A DNA stretch of 64,000 bases from Planococcus lenghuensis (GTDB taxonomy: Bacteria; Bacillota; Bacilli; Bacillales_A; Planococcaceae): the NCBI RefSeq assembly GCF_001999905.1, contig NZ_CP019640.1:1220001-1284000 (forward strand), in the 5' to 3' direction. Shown here piece by piece: positions 1-11,105 of the stretch; within the stretch, counting starts at the first letter, position 1; every line of letters starts with the position of its first letter. The notes beneath the pieces were generated by a model, which saw nothing but the letters and a program-made list of their open reading frames with translations, did not search any database and was not told the origin of the DNA. A program made the position numbers and the translations under genes.

Positions 1-2884
<2,884 letters not shown>

Positions 2885-2897
2885 AAAGAAAAGCGCA

Positions 2898-2993
2898 GGT
2901 GGCCACGCAAGGCCCGACCGGCGTAGAGACGGCCCATGGCGGAAATCCTGATTTCCAGAATGGGACGGCTTACGACCCGAGGGCCTGGCCACC
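2898..2993 (+). repeat. nested hairpin in the 23S-5S spacer
   Basis: Just after the 23S 3' end the spacer folds on itself. GGTGGCCA (2898-2905) pairs with TGGCCACC (2986-2993), AGGCCC (2910-2915) with GGGCCT (2981-2986, sharing one base with the outer arm), CCCAT (2933-2937) with ATGGG (2960-2964), and GGAAATC (2941-2947) with GATTTCC (2950-2956). It is probably a processing stem or structured spacer in the rRNA precursor; no protein is encoded. Confidence 0.6.
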
Positions 2994-3073
2994 GAGCTAG
3001 ACACCACAGCATTTCAATGTCGGTTATCCAGTTTTGAAGGAACAAGAAAACAGGCTTTCTTTTAAAAAAATGC

Positions 3074-3101
3074 TTGTAAAACTCGTGAGAGTTGATATAA
3101 T
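3074..3101 (+). promoter_or_regulatory. possible internal promoter before 5S and tRNAs
   Basis: TTGTAA (3074-3079), a 16-base spacer and a perfect TATAAT (3096-3101) lie about 30 bases before the 5S gene. The spacer contains an inverted repeat, AACTC-GTGA-GAGTT. It could give 5S and the tRNA block transcription independent of the rRNA promoter. The -35 box is only a partial match, so this is a prediction. Confidence 0.35.
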
Positions 3102-3131
3102 AAATCTTGTCTTTCAAAACAAAACCAAATA

Positions 3132-3248
3132 GTCCAGTGATGATGGCAGAGAGGCCACACCCGTTCCCATCCCGAACACGGCAGTTAAGCTCTCTTGCGC
3201 CGATGGTAGTTGGGGGCTTCCCCCTGTGAGAGTAGGACGTCGCTGGGC
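3132..3248 (+). rRNA. rrf: 5S ribosomal RNA
   Basis: About 117 bases with the conserved 5S core (ccgttcccat, ccgaacacgg, gttaagctc, gatggtagt, gagagtaggacg). The ends tccagtg and cgctggg pair to close the molecule. It follows the 23S gene and precedes a tRNA block, as in Bacillus rrn operons. The ends are uncertain by one or two bases. Confidence 0.95.
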
Positions 3249-3256
3249 ATACACAT

Positions 3257-3332
3257 GGAGGATTAGCTCAGCTGGGAGAGCATCTGCCTTACAAGCAGAG
3301 GGTCGGCGGTTCGATCCCGTCATCCTCCACCA
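3257..3332 (+). tRNA. tRNA-Val (TAC)
   Basis: Complete cloverleaf, acceptor stem ggaggat/atcctcc, anticodon loop CTTACAA giving TAC, encoded CCA. First tRNA of the block after 5S. Confidence 0.97.
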
Positions 3333-3338
3333 TGTCAT

Positions 3339-3414
3339 GCCGGAGTAGCTCAATTGGCAGAGCAACTGACTTGTAATCAGTAGGTTGAGGGTTCAATTCC
3401 TTTCTCCGGCACCA
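3339..3414 (+). tRNA. tRNA-Thr (TGT)
   Basis: Acceptor stem gccggag/ctccggc, anticodon loop CTTGTAA giving TGT, encoded CCA. Confidence 0.97.
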
Positions 3415-3418
3415 CTTC

Positions 3419-3494
3419 GAGCCATTAGCTCAGTTGGTAGAGCATCTGACTTTTAATCAGAGGGTCGAAGGTTCGAATCCTTCATGGCTCACCA
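3419..3494 (+). tRNA. tRNA-Lys (TTT)
   Basis: Acceptor stem gagccat/atggctc, anticodon loop CTTTTAA giving TTT, encoded CCA. Confidence 0.97.
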
Positions 3495-3522
3495 TTATTA
3501 TTAAGCTAATAATAACAGACAT

Positions 3523-3611
3523 GCGGATGTGGCGGAATTGGCAGACGCGCTAGAATCAGGCTCTAGTGTCCTTTACCGGACGTGGGGGTTCGACTCCCTT
3601 CATCCGCACCA
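3523..3611 (+). tRNA. tRNA-Leu (CAG)
   Basis: Class II tRNA with a long variable arm. Acceptor stem gcggatg/catccgc, anticodon loop ATCAGGC giving CAG, encoded CCA. Confidence 0.95.
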
Positions 3612-3617
3612 TGTCTA

Positions 3618-3692
3618 GCGGAAGTAGTTCAGTGGTAGAACGCCACCTTGCCAAGGTGGAGGTCGCGGGTTCGACCCCCGTCTTCCGCTCCA
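3618..3692 (+). tRNA. tRNA-Gly (GCC)
   Basis: Acceptor stem gcggaag/cttccgc, anticodon loop TTGCCAA giving GCC, encoded CCA. Confidence 0.97.
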
Positions 3693-3714
3693 TTTTTTTG
3701 AACAAGATCAATAT

Positions 3715-3791
<77 letters not shown>

Positions 3792-3822
3792 TTTTTATTA
3801 ATAAAGTACATAACAGTATGTA

Positions 3823-3899
3823 CGGGAAGTAGCTCAGCTTGGTAGAGCACTTGGTTTGGGACCAAGGGGTCGCAGGTTCGAATCCTGTCTTCCCGACCA
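3823..3899 (+). tRNA. tRNA-Pro (TGG)
   Basis: Acceptor stem cgggaag/cttcccg, anticodon loop TTTGGGA giving TGG, encoded CCA. Confidence 0.97.
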
Positions 3900-3907
3900 G
3901 TTATGAT

Positions 3908-3983
3908 GGGGCCTTAGCTCAGCTGGGAGAGCGCCTGCCTTGCACGCAGGAGGTCAGCGGTTCGATCCCGCTAGGCTCCACCA
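3908..3983 (+). tRNA. tRNA-Ala (TGC)
   Basis: Acceptor stem ggggcct/aggctcc (one G-T pair), anticodon TGC in the loop TTGCACG, encoded CCA. Confidence 0.97.
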
Positions 3984-4005
3984 ACTTAACTATCATAAGG
4001 ATCCT

Positions 4006-4079
4006 GGCGGCGTAGCTCAGCTGGCTAGAGCGTACGGTTCATACCCGTAAGGTCGGGGGTTCGATCCCCTCTGCCGCCA
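4006..4079 (+). tRNA. tRNA-Met (CAT), elongator type
   Basis: Acceptor stem ggcggcg/tgccgcc, anticodon loop TTCATAC giving CAT. CCA is not encoded: the discriminator A is followed by C and a run of T, so the CCA-adding enzyme must complete it. The resemblance to the Bacillus elongator Met tRNA is from memory. Confidence 0.9.
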
Positions 4080-4088
4080 CTTTTTTTA

Positions 4089-4165
4089 GGACCTTTAGCT
4101 CAGTTGGTTAGAGCAGACGGCTCATAACCGTCCGGTCGCAGGTTCGAGTCCTGCAAGGTCCACCA
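4089..4165 (+). tRNA. tRNA with CAT anticodon, probably tRNA-Ile2
   Basis: Acceptor stem ggacctt/aaggtcc, anticodon loop CTCATAA giving CAT, encoded CCA. Position after the elongator Met tRNA and overall sequence match the Bacillus lysidine-modified tRNA-Ile rather than a second Met tRNA; this identity is inferred. Confidence 0.85.
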
Positions 4166-4180
4166 CTTAACTATTATTCT

Positions 4181-4273
4181 GGAGGAATACCCAAGTCTGG
4201 CTGAAGGGATCGGTCTTGAAAACCGACAGGGGAGTCAAATCCCGCGGGGGTTCGAATCCCTCTTCCTCCTCCA
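4181..4273 (+). tRNA. tRNA-Ser (TGA)
   Basis: Class II tRNA with a long variable arm. Acceptor stem ggaggaa/ttcctcc, anticodon loop CTTGAAA giving TGA, encoded CCA. Confidence 0.95.
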
Positions 4274-4463
4274 TCTTTTAAAAATGTGTGGACTGATTTT
4301 TGTTTCACAGTACGTCAGTGACACTCCGAAAAGAATCTTTCATAAATAGGTATGTAGTAAATTGCTGTACGAAGACAGCGATTAGCATCAACGAATGCGC
4401 AGCCGAAGAAGATGCCTATCACTACAATGCGTAGAGGAAACAAAGTATCCCTAATATTAATGT
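4274..4463 (+). other. 190-base gap inside the tRNA block
   Basis: Neighbouring tRNAs are spaced by 1 to 37 bases, but tRNA-Ser and tRNA-fMet are 190 bases apart. I see no tRNA here and no convincing gene. The only structure is a short hairpin, ATTGCTGT (4361-4368) against ACAGCGAT (4375-4382). Confidence 0.6.
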
Positions 4464-4541
<78 letters not shown>

Positions 4542-4543
4542 AC

Positions 4544-4619
4544 GGTCCTGTGGTGTAGCGGTTAACATGCCTGCCTGTCACGCAGGAGATCGCGGGTTCG
4601 ATTCCCGTCAGGACCGCCA
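4544..4619 (+). tRNA. tRNA-Asp (GTC)
   Basis: Acceptor stem ggtcctg/caggacc, anticodon loop CTGTCAC giving GTC, encoded CCA. Confidence 0.97.
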
Positions 4620-4637
4620 TTTTTTCATACATAGTGT

Positions 4638-4713
4638 GGCTCAGTAGCTCAGTCGGTAGAGCAAAGGACTGAAAATCCTTGTGTCGGCGGTTCGATTCCG
4701 TCCTGAGCCACCA
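4638..4713 (+). tRNA. tRNA-Phe (GAA)
   Basis: Acceptor stem ggctcag/ctgagcc, anticodon loop CTGAAAA giving GAA, encoded CCA. Confidence 0.97.
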
Positions 4714-4718
4714 TTCTT

Positions 4719-4792
4719 GCGGGTGTAGTTTAGTGGTAAAACCTCAGCCTTCCAAGCTGATGATGAGGGTTCGATTCCCTTCACCCGCTCCA
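4719..4792 (+). tRNA. tRNA-Gly (TCC)
   Basis: Acceptor stem gcgggtg/cacccgc, anticodon loop TTTCCAA-like giving TCC, encoded CCA. Second glycine tRNA of the block. Confidence 0.96.
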
Positions 4793-4793
4793 A

Positions 4794-4870
<77 letters not shown>

Positions 4871-4871
4871 T

Positions 4872-4946
4872 TCCGAAGTAGCTCAGTGGTAGAGCAATCG
4901 ACTGTTAATCGATCGGTCGTAGGTTCGAATCCTACCTTCGGAGCCA
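4872..4946 (+). tRNA. tRNA-Asn (GTT)
   Basis: Acceptor stem tccgaag/cttcgga, anticodon loop CTGTTAA giving GTT, encoded CCA. Only one base separates it from tRNA-Ile. Confidence 0.97.
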
Positions 4947-4949
4947 TAC

Positions 4950-5041
4950 GGGGAAGTACTCAAGTGGCTGAAGAGGCGCCCCTGCTAAGGGTGTAGGTCG
5001 GTAATCCCGGCGCGAGGGTTCAAATCCCTCCTTCTCCGCCA
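4950..5041 (+). tRNA. tRNA-Ser (GCT)
   Basis: Class II tRNA with a long variable arm. Acceptor stem ggggaag/cttctcc (one G-T pair), anticodon loop CTGCTAA giving GCT, encoded CCA. Confidence 0.95.
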
Positions 5042-5045
5042 GCTC

Positions 5046-5117
5046 GGCCCCTTGGTCAAGCGGTTAAGACACCGCCCTTTCACGGCGGTAACACGGGTTC
5101 GAATCCCGTAGGGGTCA
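5046..5117 (+). tRNA. tRNA-Glu (TTC)
   Basis: Acceptor stem ggcccct/aggggtc, anticodon loop CTTTCAC giving TTC. CCA is not encoded (the next bases are tag). Last tRNA before the operon terminator. Confidence 0.95.
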
Positions 5118-5120
5118 TAG

Positions 5121-5161
5121 TAAAAAACGCAGTTCCTGATTAACAGGAACTGCGTTTTTTT
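5121..5161 (+). terminator. terminator of the rRNA-tRNA operon
   Basis: A long perfect stem, aaaaaacgcagttcctg against caggaactgcgtttttt, with a 5-base loop and a T run, four bases after tRNA-Glu. Confidence 0.95.
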
Positions 5162-5216
5162 GTATTCTTTTTATATATCTGACACGGGATATACAGTTTG
5201 TCTTTCCAATGAGAAT

Positions 5217-5249
5217 AAAAAAGTCCGGAAGCTCTATGCTCCCGGACTA
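5217..5249 (-). terminator. terminator of menA
   Basis: AGTCCGG (5222-5228) pairs with CCGGACT (5242-5248). Read on the minus strand the hairpin is followed by a T run (5217-5222), just past the menA stop codon. Confidence 0.85.
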
Positions 5250-5252
5250 CTA

Positions 5253-6164
5253 TTAAAGCACGTGACTGATCAGCAATCCAATGCCAAGAAGAAAAGCGAA
5301 TACAGTGTTAGTAATCCCTGTTGCTTTCATCGCTGGCATGACTTGCAGTGGTTCTGTGAACATTCGATAACGAAGAACCACTTCTATCGGTTTCTGAACG
5401 CTGAGGAAGACGAGCAGTGTCCATGGAGTTATAGCCCCCACGAAAACCAGCACAAGTATCCAACCATATGCGAGAACGAAGAAGGCGAGCAGGACATTGA
5501 CCGCAGTTGGTCTTCCCACCAGTATTGCAAGTGTTTTCCGACCACTGGCGGCATCACCCTTAATGTCCCGGATATTGTTGGTCAGCATAATAGCTGCGAC
5601 GAGCAGTGTACTTGGTACAGCCAGTAGTGCAGCTTCTGAGGTAACAGTACCTGTCTGAATAAAAAATGCAATGATGACAATCAGAAAGCCCATGAATAAA
5701 CCGGAAAATAATTCACCGAGCGGCGTATACGCAATAGGGAAAGGGCCGCCTGTATAAAAATAACCGACTGCCATTGCCACAAGTCCAACTGCCACGAGCC
5801 ACCAGCTCGTCTCGGTACAGATATAAACACCCAGCAATCCTGCAATTCCGTAAAGAGTAAAGGCGAGCGCCAAAACTGTTCTTGGTTTGACACCATTTCG
5901 GACAATGGCTCCGCCAATGCCTACTGACTTTTCATTATCAAGACCACGGGCGAAATCATAGTATTCATTGAACATATTGGTAGCCGCTTGAATTAAGAGA
6001 CTTGCAATCAGCATTGCAAGAAACAGGCCCCAATGAATAGCCGTATATTGCAAAGCGATCATTGTCCCGAGAAAAACCGGGGCAAAGGCTGCGGTTAGCG
6101 TATGGGGCCGGGTAAGCTGCCACCAGACGCGCCAGCCACTGTCCGCTTGAAGTGTGTGAGTCAT
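5253..6164 (-). CDS. menA: 1,4-dihydroxy-2-naphthoate polyprenyltransferase MenA
   Basis: Integral membrane UbiA-family prenyltransferase that attaches a polyprenyl chain to DHNA to give demethylmenaquinone. The 303-residue protein has about eight or nine hydrophobic segments. The first Asp-rich diphosphate-binding motif is at residues 63-76 (NMFNEYYDFARGLD) and the second near residue 200 (NNIRDIKGD). The ATG at 6164 has a good ribosome site (aaggagcg) 9 bases upstream. It is divergent from menF-menD-menH-menB-menE-menC, with about 170 bases between them, so this locus supplies both ring and prenylation steps. In B. subtilis menA lies elsewhere (recalled), so the linkage here is a local arrangement. 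Confidence 0.95.
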   Translation of the reverse strand: MTHTLQADSGWRVWWQLTRPHTLTAAFAPVFLGTMIALQYTAIHWGLFLAMLIASLLIQAATNMFNEYYDFARGLDNEKSVGIGGAIVRNGVKPRTVLALAFTLYGIAGLLGVYICTETSWWLVAVGLVAMAVGYFYTGGPFPIAYTPLGELFSGLFMGFLIVIIAFFIQTGTVTSEAALLAVPSTLLVAAIMLTNNIRDIKGDAASGRKTLAILVGRPTAVNVLLAFFVLAYGWILVLVFVGAITPWTLLVFLSVQKPIEVVLRYRMFTEPLQVMPAMKATGITNTVFAFLLGIGLLISHVL

Positions 6165-6334
6165 GCTGTATTCGCTCCTTTAGTTCATTTTCCATCCTTT
6201 ATTGTACTCTAAATCAGTGATTCGTACAGCAAATGGAGTGCTCATTTTTCCGGAAAAGGGTATGATAGAGGGTAGAGATTAACTTGGCTGCAGTTATTTT
6301 CAATGACAGGCTGCAGATAAACGGAGGGAAACGG

Positions 6335-7720
6335 ATGAATTCACAGCCGTATTCATCAACAGAACAAGTGATAGCCGGGACGTATGATTCCTGGTGTTTT
6401 TATACAGAAACTATAGAAGTACAGAGCATGTCGCCATTTGCGTTTTTTAATGCCGGCAAAGGATATACCGGACAACGGATGTTTTGGCAAAACCGGGAAT
6501 CGACGTTTACGTTTGTTGGTTTGGGACATGCGCATGTGATCACCTCCCATGCAGAGGATCGTTTTGAATCCATTAAGCAGGATTGGCAAAGTCTGTGCAG
6601 ACAGATTGTTAACGAAGAACCAGCTGTTCAGCCGGTTCTGTTCGGCGGGTTTTCTTTTGATCCTGAAAATGAGAAAAAAAGTGTCTGGCGTGATTTTTCG
6701 CCGGCTTATTTTGCGGTGCCAACTTTTCAATTGACCGTTCAGGAAGATCAGGCCTTTGTCAGCATTCACCTCATTACTCAGGAAACAAATGCTTTTGAAA
6801 CGTTTGAGCAATTGCGGAAAGAACGGGACGAACTCGTCCATGTTGCACAAGTATCAGAGCCGGCCAAGCCGGAAGGTATTTTAGTCACAAATCGGACAGA
6901 GCTGGAGAAAGATATATACATGCAATCGATCCAGCAAGTAACCGAGGCCATTCGGGCTGGTGAAGCGGATAAAGTCGTAATCGCCCGGCAGTTGAAACTT
7001 GATTTTGAGCAGGAAGTGGATCATGCTGATGTTCTTCAGCAAGTGGGTGCCCAGCAGCAAGGCAGTTTTCTTTTTGGACTCGAGGCAGGAAGTCAGCTGT
7101 TTTTTGGCGCCACGCCTGAACGGCTTGTGAAAGTAACGGACAATCAGGCGTTATCGACATGTCTGGCAGGCTCGATTCCAAGAGGGAGAACGGCTGCAGA
7201 AGATACAGCGCTTGGCAATGAACTGATGAACGATGACAAAAACCGATCGGAACATGCTTATGTCGTTAATATGATTTCATCCGTATTCCGTAAGCATTGC
7301 TCGTCTGCCGTCATCCCAAATATGCCGGAATTAATGAAAATCCGTGATATTCAACATCTGTATACACCGGTTGAAGGAGAATTAAAAGAAGAAGCTACAT
7401 TGTTCGACCTTGTACAGGAACTGCATCCGACACCAGCGTTGGGCGGTGAACCGCGTACTAAGGCCATGCAGCTAATCAGAAAGCATGAGCCGGCAGACCG
7501 GGGTTATTATGCGGCACCTTTAGGTTGGATCGATGCAGAGGGGAACGGGGAATTTGCAGTGGCGATCCGTTCAGCACTGCTTGACGGCCAGTCAGCTTAT
7601 TTATACGCAGGAGGCGGCATTGTAGCGGATTCCACACCGGAACTGGAATATGCAGAGACGTGGGTGAAATTCCGGCCGATGTTGCGCGCTTTAGGAGGGC
7701 AATTACGTGACGAATCGTGA
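6335..7720 (+). CDS. menF: isochorismate synthase MenF
   Basis: Converts chorismate to isochorismate, the entry step of menaquinone synthesis. The 461-residue protein has a C-terminal chorismate-binding domain with typical family motifs (DKNRSEHAYVVNMI, LHPTPALGGEPR, YAGGGIV). An open frame extends upstream to a TTG at 6284, but the ATG at 6335 is preceded by ggaggg at the right distance, so I start there. The stop codon overlaps the GTG start of menD, so the two are probably translationally coupled. Salicylate or enterobactin-type isochorismate synthases are relatives, but the men neighbours decide the role. Confidence 0.95.
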   Translation: MNSQPYSSTEQVIAGTYDSWCFYTETIEVQSMSPFAFFNAGKGYTGQRMFWQNRESTFTFVGLGHAHVITSHAEDRFESIKQDWQSLCRQIVNEEPAVQPVLFGGFSFDPENEKKSVWRDFSPAYFAVPTFQLTVQEDQAFVSIHLITQETNAFETFEQLRKERDELVHVAQVSEPAKPEGILVTNRTELEKDIYMQSIQQVTEAIRAGEADKVVIARQLKLDFEQEVDHADVLQQVGAQQQGSFLFGLEAGSQLFFGATPERLVKVTDNQALSTCLAGSIPRGRTAAEDTALGNELMNDDKNRSEHAYVVNMISSVFRKHCSSAVIPNMPELMKIRDIQHLYTPVEGELKEEATLFDLVQELHPTPALGGEPRTKAMQLIRKHEPADRGYYAAPLGWIDAEGNGEFAVAIRSALLDGQSAYLYAGGGIVADSTPELEYAETWVKFRPMLRALGGQLRDES

Positions 7721-9407
7721 ATACTTAACAGAGTACGTGACGGCATTTACTGCTGCTGTCACCCAACAAGGGATCCGGGAAGTAGTCATTTCTCCGGGTT
7801 CCCGCTCCACGCCGCTTGCGTATGCCTGCATGCAGGAAGAACAGCTGACGGTGTATCGGCAAATCGATGAACGTTCAGCGGCTTATTTCGCGCTGGGACT
7901 GGCAAAAGCGACGGACCGGCCGGTTATGCTGCTATGCACATCCGGAACAGCAGCTGTAAATTATTTCCCTGCCATTGTTGAAGCATTTTATGCCCGGGTC
8001 CCACTCTTAGTTGTGACAGCAGACCGGCCGCACGAATTGCGGGAAGTCGGGGCACCGCAAGCCATTAATCAGATTGAGTTATACGGCAAGCATGTGAAAT
8101 GGTCAACGGATTTGCCACTCCCTGAAACAGATAATCGTCTCGGTTTTCTAGTCCGGCATCTTACCCGGGCGATTGGGACAGCTATTACCGCGCCTGCGGG
8201 TCCGGTCCATGTGAATGTTCCGCTGCGCGAACCGCTATTGATCGATTTTGAATCAAAGACAGAAGACATTTCTGCCGTCTCCCGTTTTGCAGCAGAATCC
8301 GCACTATCAGAACCTGCCCGACTCTTTCTGAATGAAGTGTTCCAAGAGGAACGAGGACTCTTAGTCCTTGGGGAACAAACGGGTGAACTTCCTGAAGTGT
8401 TTTGGGACTTTATCCGAAAACTGCAATGGCCGGTCCTTGCTGATCCGCTGTCGAATGCGCGCAGTAAAGTACCAGTTGATTGTCAGAGACTTATTGTGGA
8501 TGCGTATGATGCCCTGCTGAAAAGTAATGAATTCAAAGAGAAGATTAAGCCTGAAGCTGTAATTCGTGTCGGCCCGCAGCCGGTATCAAAGCCGCTGCTC
8601 CTATGGCTGAATGCTGTAAGGCCAGCCTGGTACATAGCTATTGACGAAAGTCCGATGCTGCGCGATCCGCAATCCATTGTGACACATCATATTCAAACGG
8701 CCAGTTCAGCCCTATGGGGATTGCCTCTTAAAAAGCGAAAAGAGACAGATTATGCAAGCAGGTGGCAGAAGGCTACAGAAATTTATTGGGAAACGGCAGC
8801 ACAGCATGCAGAAGAAGTGACAGATGAAGGAACGCTGGCTTACACCTTTTTTGAAGAGCTTTCTGATTGCGATGTTGTAATTGGCAGCAGCATGCCGATC
8901 CGGGACGCCGATACGTTTTTCGAAAAGAGCGGCCGGGATGTCCGGCTGTATGCCAATCGCGGCACGAACGGAATTGATGGAGTTGTATCCACTGCGTTCG
9001 GTGTCCAGGCGGCAAATAAGCGGCCTGCTTATCTGCTGATTGGTGATTTATCGTTTCTGCATGACATGAACGGTCTGATTGCATCGAAACTGCAGGCTAC
9101 GGATCTCACCATTGTGATTATGAATAATAATGGCGGTGGAATCTTTTCTTACTTGCCGCAAGGCCGGGAAGAGCGGTATTACGAGGAATTATTCGGTACA
9201 CCGACCGATGTGACGTTCCGGGATGCGGCTTCCATGTATGGAGCGGATTATGCGGAAGTAAGATCGAAAGAAGAGCTGAAGGCAGCGCTCCGAAACGGCA
9301 AGCAGGCGTCTGTTAAACTGATTGAGGTTTTTACGGACCGGGCGCAAAACACAGCTGCACACCGGAAGTTATGGAGCCGCGTCAATGAAAGACTGTCAGC
9401 CGAATGA
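7707..9407 (+). CDS. menD: SEPHCHC synthase MenD
   Basis: Thiamine-diphosphate enzyme joining isochorismate and 2-oxoglutarate (with decarboxylation) into SEPHCHC. Length 566 residues, typical for the family. The N-terminal substrate and cofactor domain shows SPGSRSTPLAYA; the cofactor-binding GDxx...N region is near residues 446-476 (GDLSFLHDMNGL ... NNNGG). It starts with GTG at 7707 after a perfect aggagg, overlapping the menF end by 14 bases, and its stop overlaps the menH start (ATGA), so menF, menD and menH form a tightly coupled unit. Confidence 0.96.
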   Translation: MTNREYLTEYVTAFTAAVTQQGIREVVISPGSRSTPLAYACMQEEQLTVYRQIDERSAAYFALGLAKATDRPVMLLCTSGTAAVNYFPAIVEAFYARVPLLVVTADRPHELREVGAPQAINQIELYGKHVKWSTDLPLPETDNRLGFLVRHLTRAIGTAITAPAGPVHVNVPLREPLLIDFESKTEDISAVSRFAAESALSEPARLFLNEVFQEERGLLVLGEQTGELPEVFWDFIRKLQWPVLADPLSNARSKVPVDCQRLIVDAYDALLKSNEFKEKIKPEAVIRVGPQPVSKPLLLWLNAVRPAWYIAIDESPMLRDPQSIVTHHIQTASSALWGLPLKKRKETDYASRWQKATEIYWETAAQHAEEVTDEGTLAYTFFEELSDCDVVIGSSMPIRDADTFFEKSGRDVRLYANRGTNGIDGVVSTAFGVQAANKRPAYLLIGDLSFLHDMNGLIASKLQATDLTIVIMNNNGGGIFSYLPQGREERYYEELFGTPTDVTFRDAASMYGADYAEVRSKEELKAALRNGKQASVKLIEVFTDRAQNTAAHRKLWSRVNERLSAE

Positions 9408-10210
9408 ATATCAACGGAATTGAATACCATGTCGAAGTCCATCATCCCGAACAGCAAAAGGTGCTCGTATTGTTGCATGGGTTTACAGGCAGCACGCACA
9501 CATGGCATTCAGCGATCCCTTATCTTCTTGACTATCGGATTGTCTTAATCGATTTACTGGGCCATGGGCGGACGATGAGCCCGGAACATCAGGCACGCTA
9601 CCGGATGGCATATCAGCTGCAAGATCTAAAAGAATTGTTCAGGCAGCTGCAGCTGGATGAATTCGTCCTGGCCGGCTATTCGATGGGCGGACGGACGGCG
9701 CTTGCCTATGCATGCACATACCCGGCAGGCATTCGCCGGCTGATACTGGAAAGTGCTTCTCCAGGGCTTCGAACTGAATCAGAGCGACATCTCCGGCGGG
9801 AACAGGACCAGAAACTGGCCGAACGGATTGAAAGAGACGGCATAATAGAATTTATATCTTTCTGGGAAAACCTCCCGATGTTTGAGACACAGAGAAATCT
9901 TCCCTCAGCCATCCGACAGGCGGTGAGAGAAGAGCGGCTTAATCAGCATCCAAGTGGCCTGGCGGGAAGCCTGTATGGTATGGGGACTGGCGCACAGGCG
10001 CCATACTGGGATCAATTAGAGCAATTAGCATGCCCGGTGCTGCTTCTTACGGGAACGGATGATAATAAGTTCACTGCCATTGCAAGGGAAATGAAAGAAC
10101 AAATTTCACGTGTAACGCATATTGAAATGGAAGCAGGCCATGCAATTCATGTGGAAAAACCGGAAGAGTTTGCTACAATAATAAGGCAGCAATTGAAAAA
10201 CGATTTTTAG
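9404..10210 (+). CDS. menH: SHCHC synthase MenH, alpha/beta hydrolase
   Basis: Removes pyruvate from SEPHCHC to give SHCHC. A 268-residue alpha/beta hydrolase with the HGFTGS oxyanion region near residue 25, nucleophile Ser93 in GYSMGG and His246 in GHAIH; an Asp near residue 219 (GTDDNKF) would complete the triad. Overlaps menD by four bases (ATGA). Many such hydrolases are hard to assign from sequence alone; position between menD and menB makes MenH secure. Confidence 0.92.
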   Translation: MNINGIEYHVEVHHPEQQKVLVLLHGFTGSTHTWHSAIPYLLDYRIVLIDLLGHGRTMSPEHQARYRMAYQLQDLKELFRQLQLDEFVLAGYSMGGRTALAYACTYPAGIRRLILESASPGLRTESERHLRREQDQKLAERIERDGIIEFISFWENLPMFETQRNLPSAIRQAVREERLNQHPSGLAGSLYGMGTGAQAPYWDQLEQLACPVLLLTGTDDNKFTAIAREMKEQISRVTHIEMEAGHAIHVEKPEEFATIIRQQLKNDF

Positions 10211-10220
10211 GAGGAATACA

Positions 10221-11039
10221 ATGACTCGAGAATGGGTGAAAGAACGTACATACGAAGACATCAAGTATGAAACGTATAATGGCATTGCCAAAATCACGAT
10301 CAACCGGCCGGAAGTACGCAATGCTTTCCGTCCGAAAACAGTGACAGAGCTGATTGACGCTGTTTCTCATGCACGTGATGATTCAAAGGTCGGCGTGATT
10401 GTATTAACCGGCGAGGGCGAAAAAGCGTTCTGCTCAGGCGGAGATCAGTCAGTACGCGGCCATGGTGGTTATGTTGGGGAAGATGAAATTCCACGCCTGA
10501 ACGTCCTGGATCTCCAGCGGCTCATCCGTGTAACACCGAAACCGGTTGTTGCAATGGTTGCAGGCTATGCAATCGGTGGCGGACATGTGCTGCATGTTGT
10601 TTGTGACCTGACAATCGCAGCGGATAACGCCATCTTCGGTCAGACAGGGCCAAAAGTCGGTTCTTTCGATGCCGGTTATGGTTCGGGTTACTTGGCACGG
10701 ATCATCGGACATAAGAAAGCACGTGAAATCTGGTATCTGTGCCGTCAGTACAACGCGCAGGAAGCGCTCGATATGGGCCTTGTCAATACAGTCGTTCCGC
10801 TTGACCAGCTTGAAGACGAAACAGTGAAATGGTGCGAGGAAATGCTTGAGAAGAGCCCGACAGCCCTCCGTTTTATCAAAGCTGCGATGAATGCGGACAC
10901 GGATGGTTTGGCCGGTCTGCAGCAAATGGCAGGGGACGCAACACTTCTGTATTACACAACTGATGAAGCGAAAGAAGGCCGCGATGCCTTTAAGGAAAAG
11001 CGCAAACCTGATTTCGGTCAGTTCCCGCGTTTCCCTTGA
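10221..11039 (+). CDS. menB: 1,4-dihydroxy-2-naphthoyl-CoA synthase MenB
   Basis: Crotonase-fold enzyme that closes the naphthoate ring from o-succinylbenzoyl-CoA. Length 272 residues, as usual. Conserved oxyanion-hole and substrate motifs are visible: [21 protein letters not shown] and [14 protein letters not shown]. The ATG is preceded by aggagga that overlaps the menH stop. A terminator-like hairpin follows the gene (11056-11087), so downstream menE-menC may be expressed at a lower level or from their own signals. Confidence 0.97.
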   Translation: MTREWVKERTYEDIKYETYNGIAKITINRPEVRNAFRPKTVTELIDAVSHARDDSKVGVIVLTGEGEKAFCSGGDQSVRGHGGYVGEDEIPRLNVLDLQRLIRVTPKPVVAMVAGYAIGGGHVLHVVCDLTIAADNAIFGQTGPKVGSFDAGYGSGYLARIIGHKKAREIWYLCRQYNAQEALDMGLVNTVVPLDQLEDETVKWCEEMLEKSPTALRFIKAAMNADTDGLAGLQQMAGDATLLYYTTDEAKEGRDAFKEKRKPDFGQFPRFP

Positions 11040-11055
11040 TTCGAAATCTGTGAAA

Positions 11056-11087
11056 GAGAGCTGTCCGTCCGCGGGCAGCTCTTTTTC
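11056..11087 (+). terminator. terminator-like hairpin between menB and menE
   Basis: gagctgtccg (from 11058) pairs with cgggcagctc (ending 11081), loop tccg, then five T. It probably reduces rather than blocks read-through, because menE has no obvious strong promoter of its own. Confidence 0.8.
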
Positions 11088-11105
11088 AAAGGAAGGTGAA
11101 TTTTC

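Noticed and set aside
5160-5627. 155-codon frame opposite menA
   Set aside because: Shadow of menA on the other strand; no ribosome site and no family resemblance.
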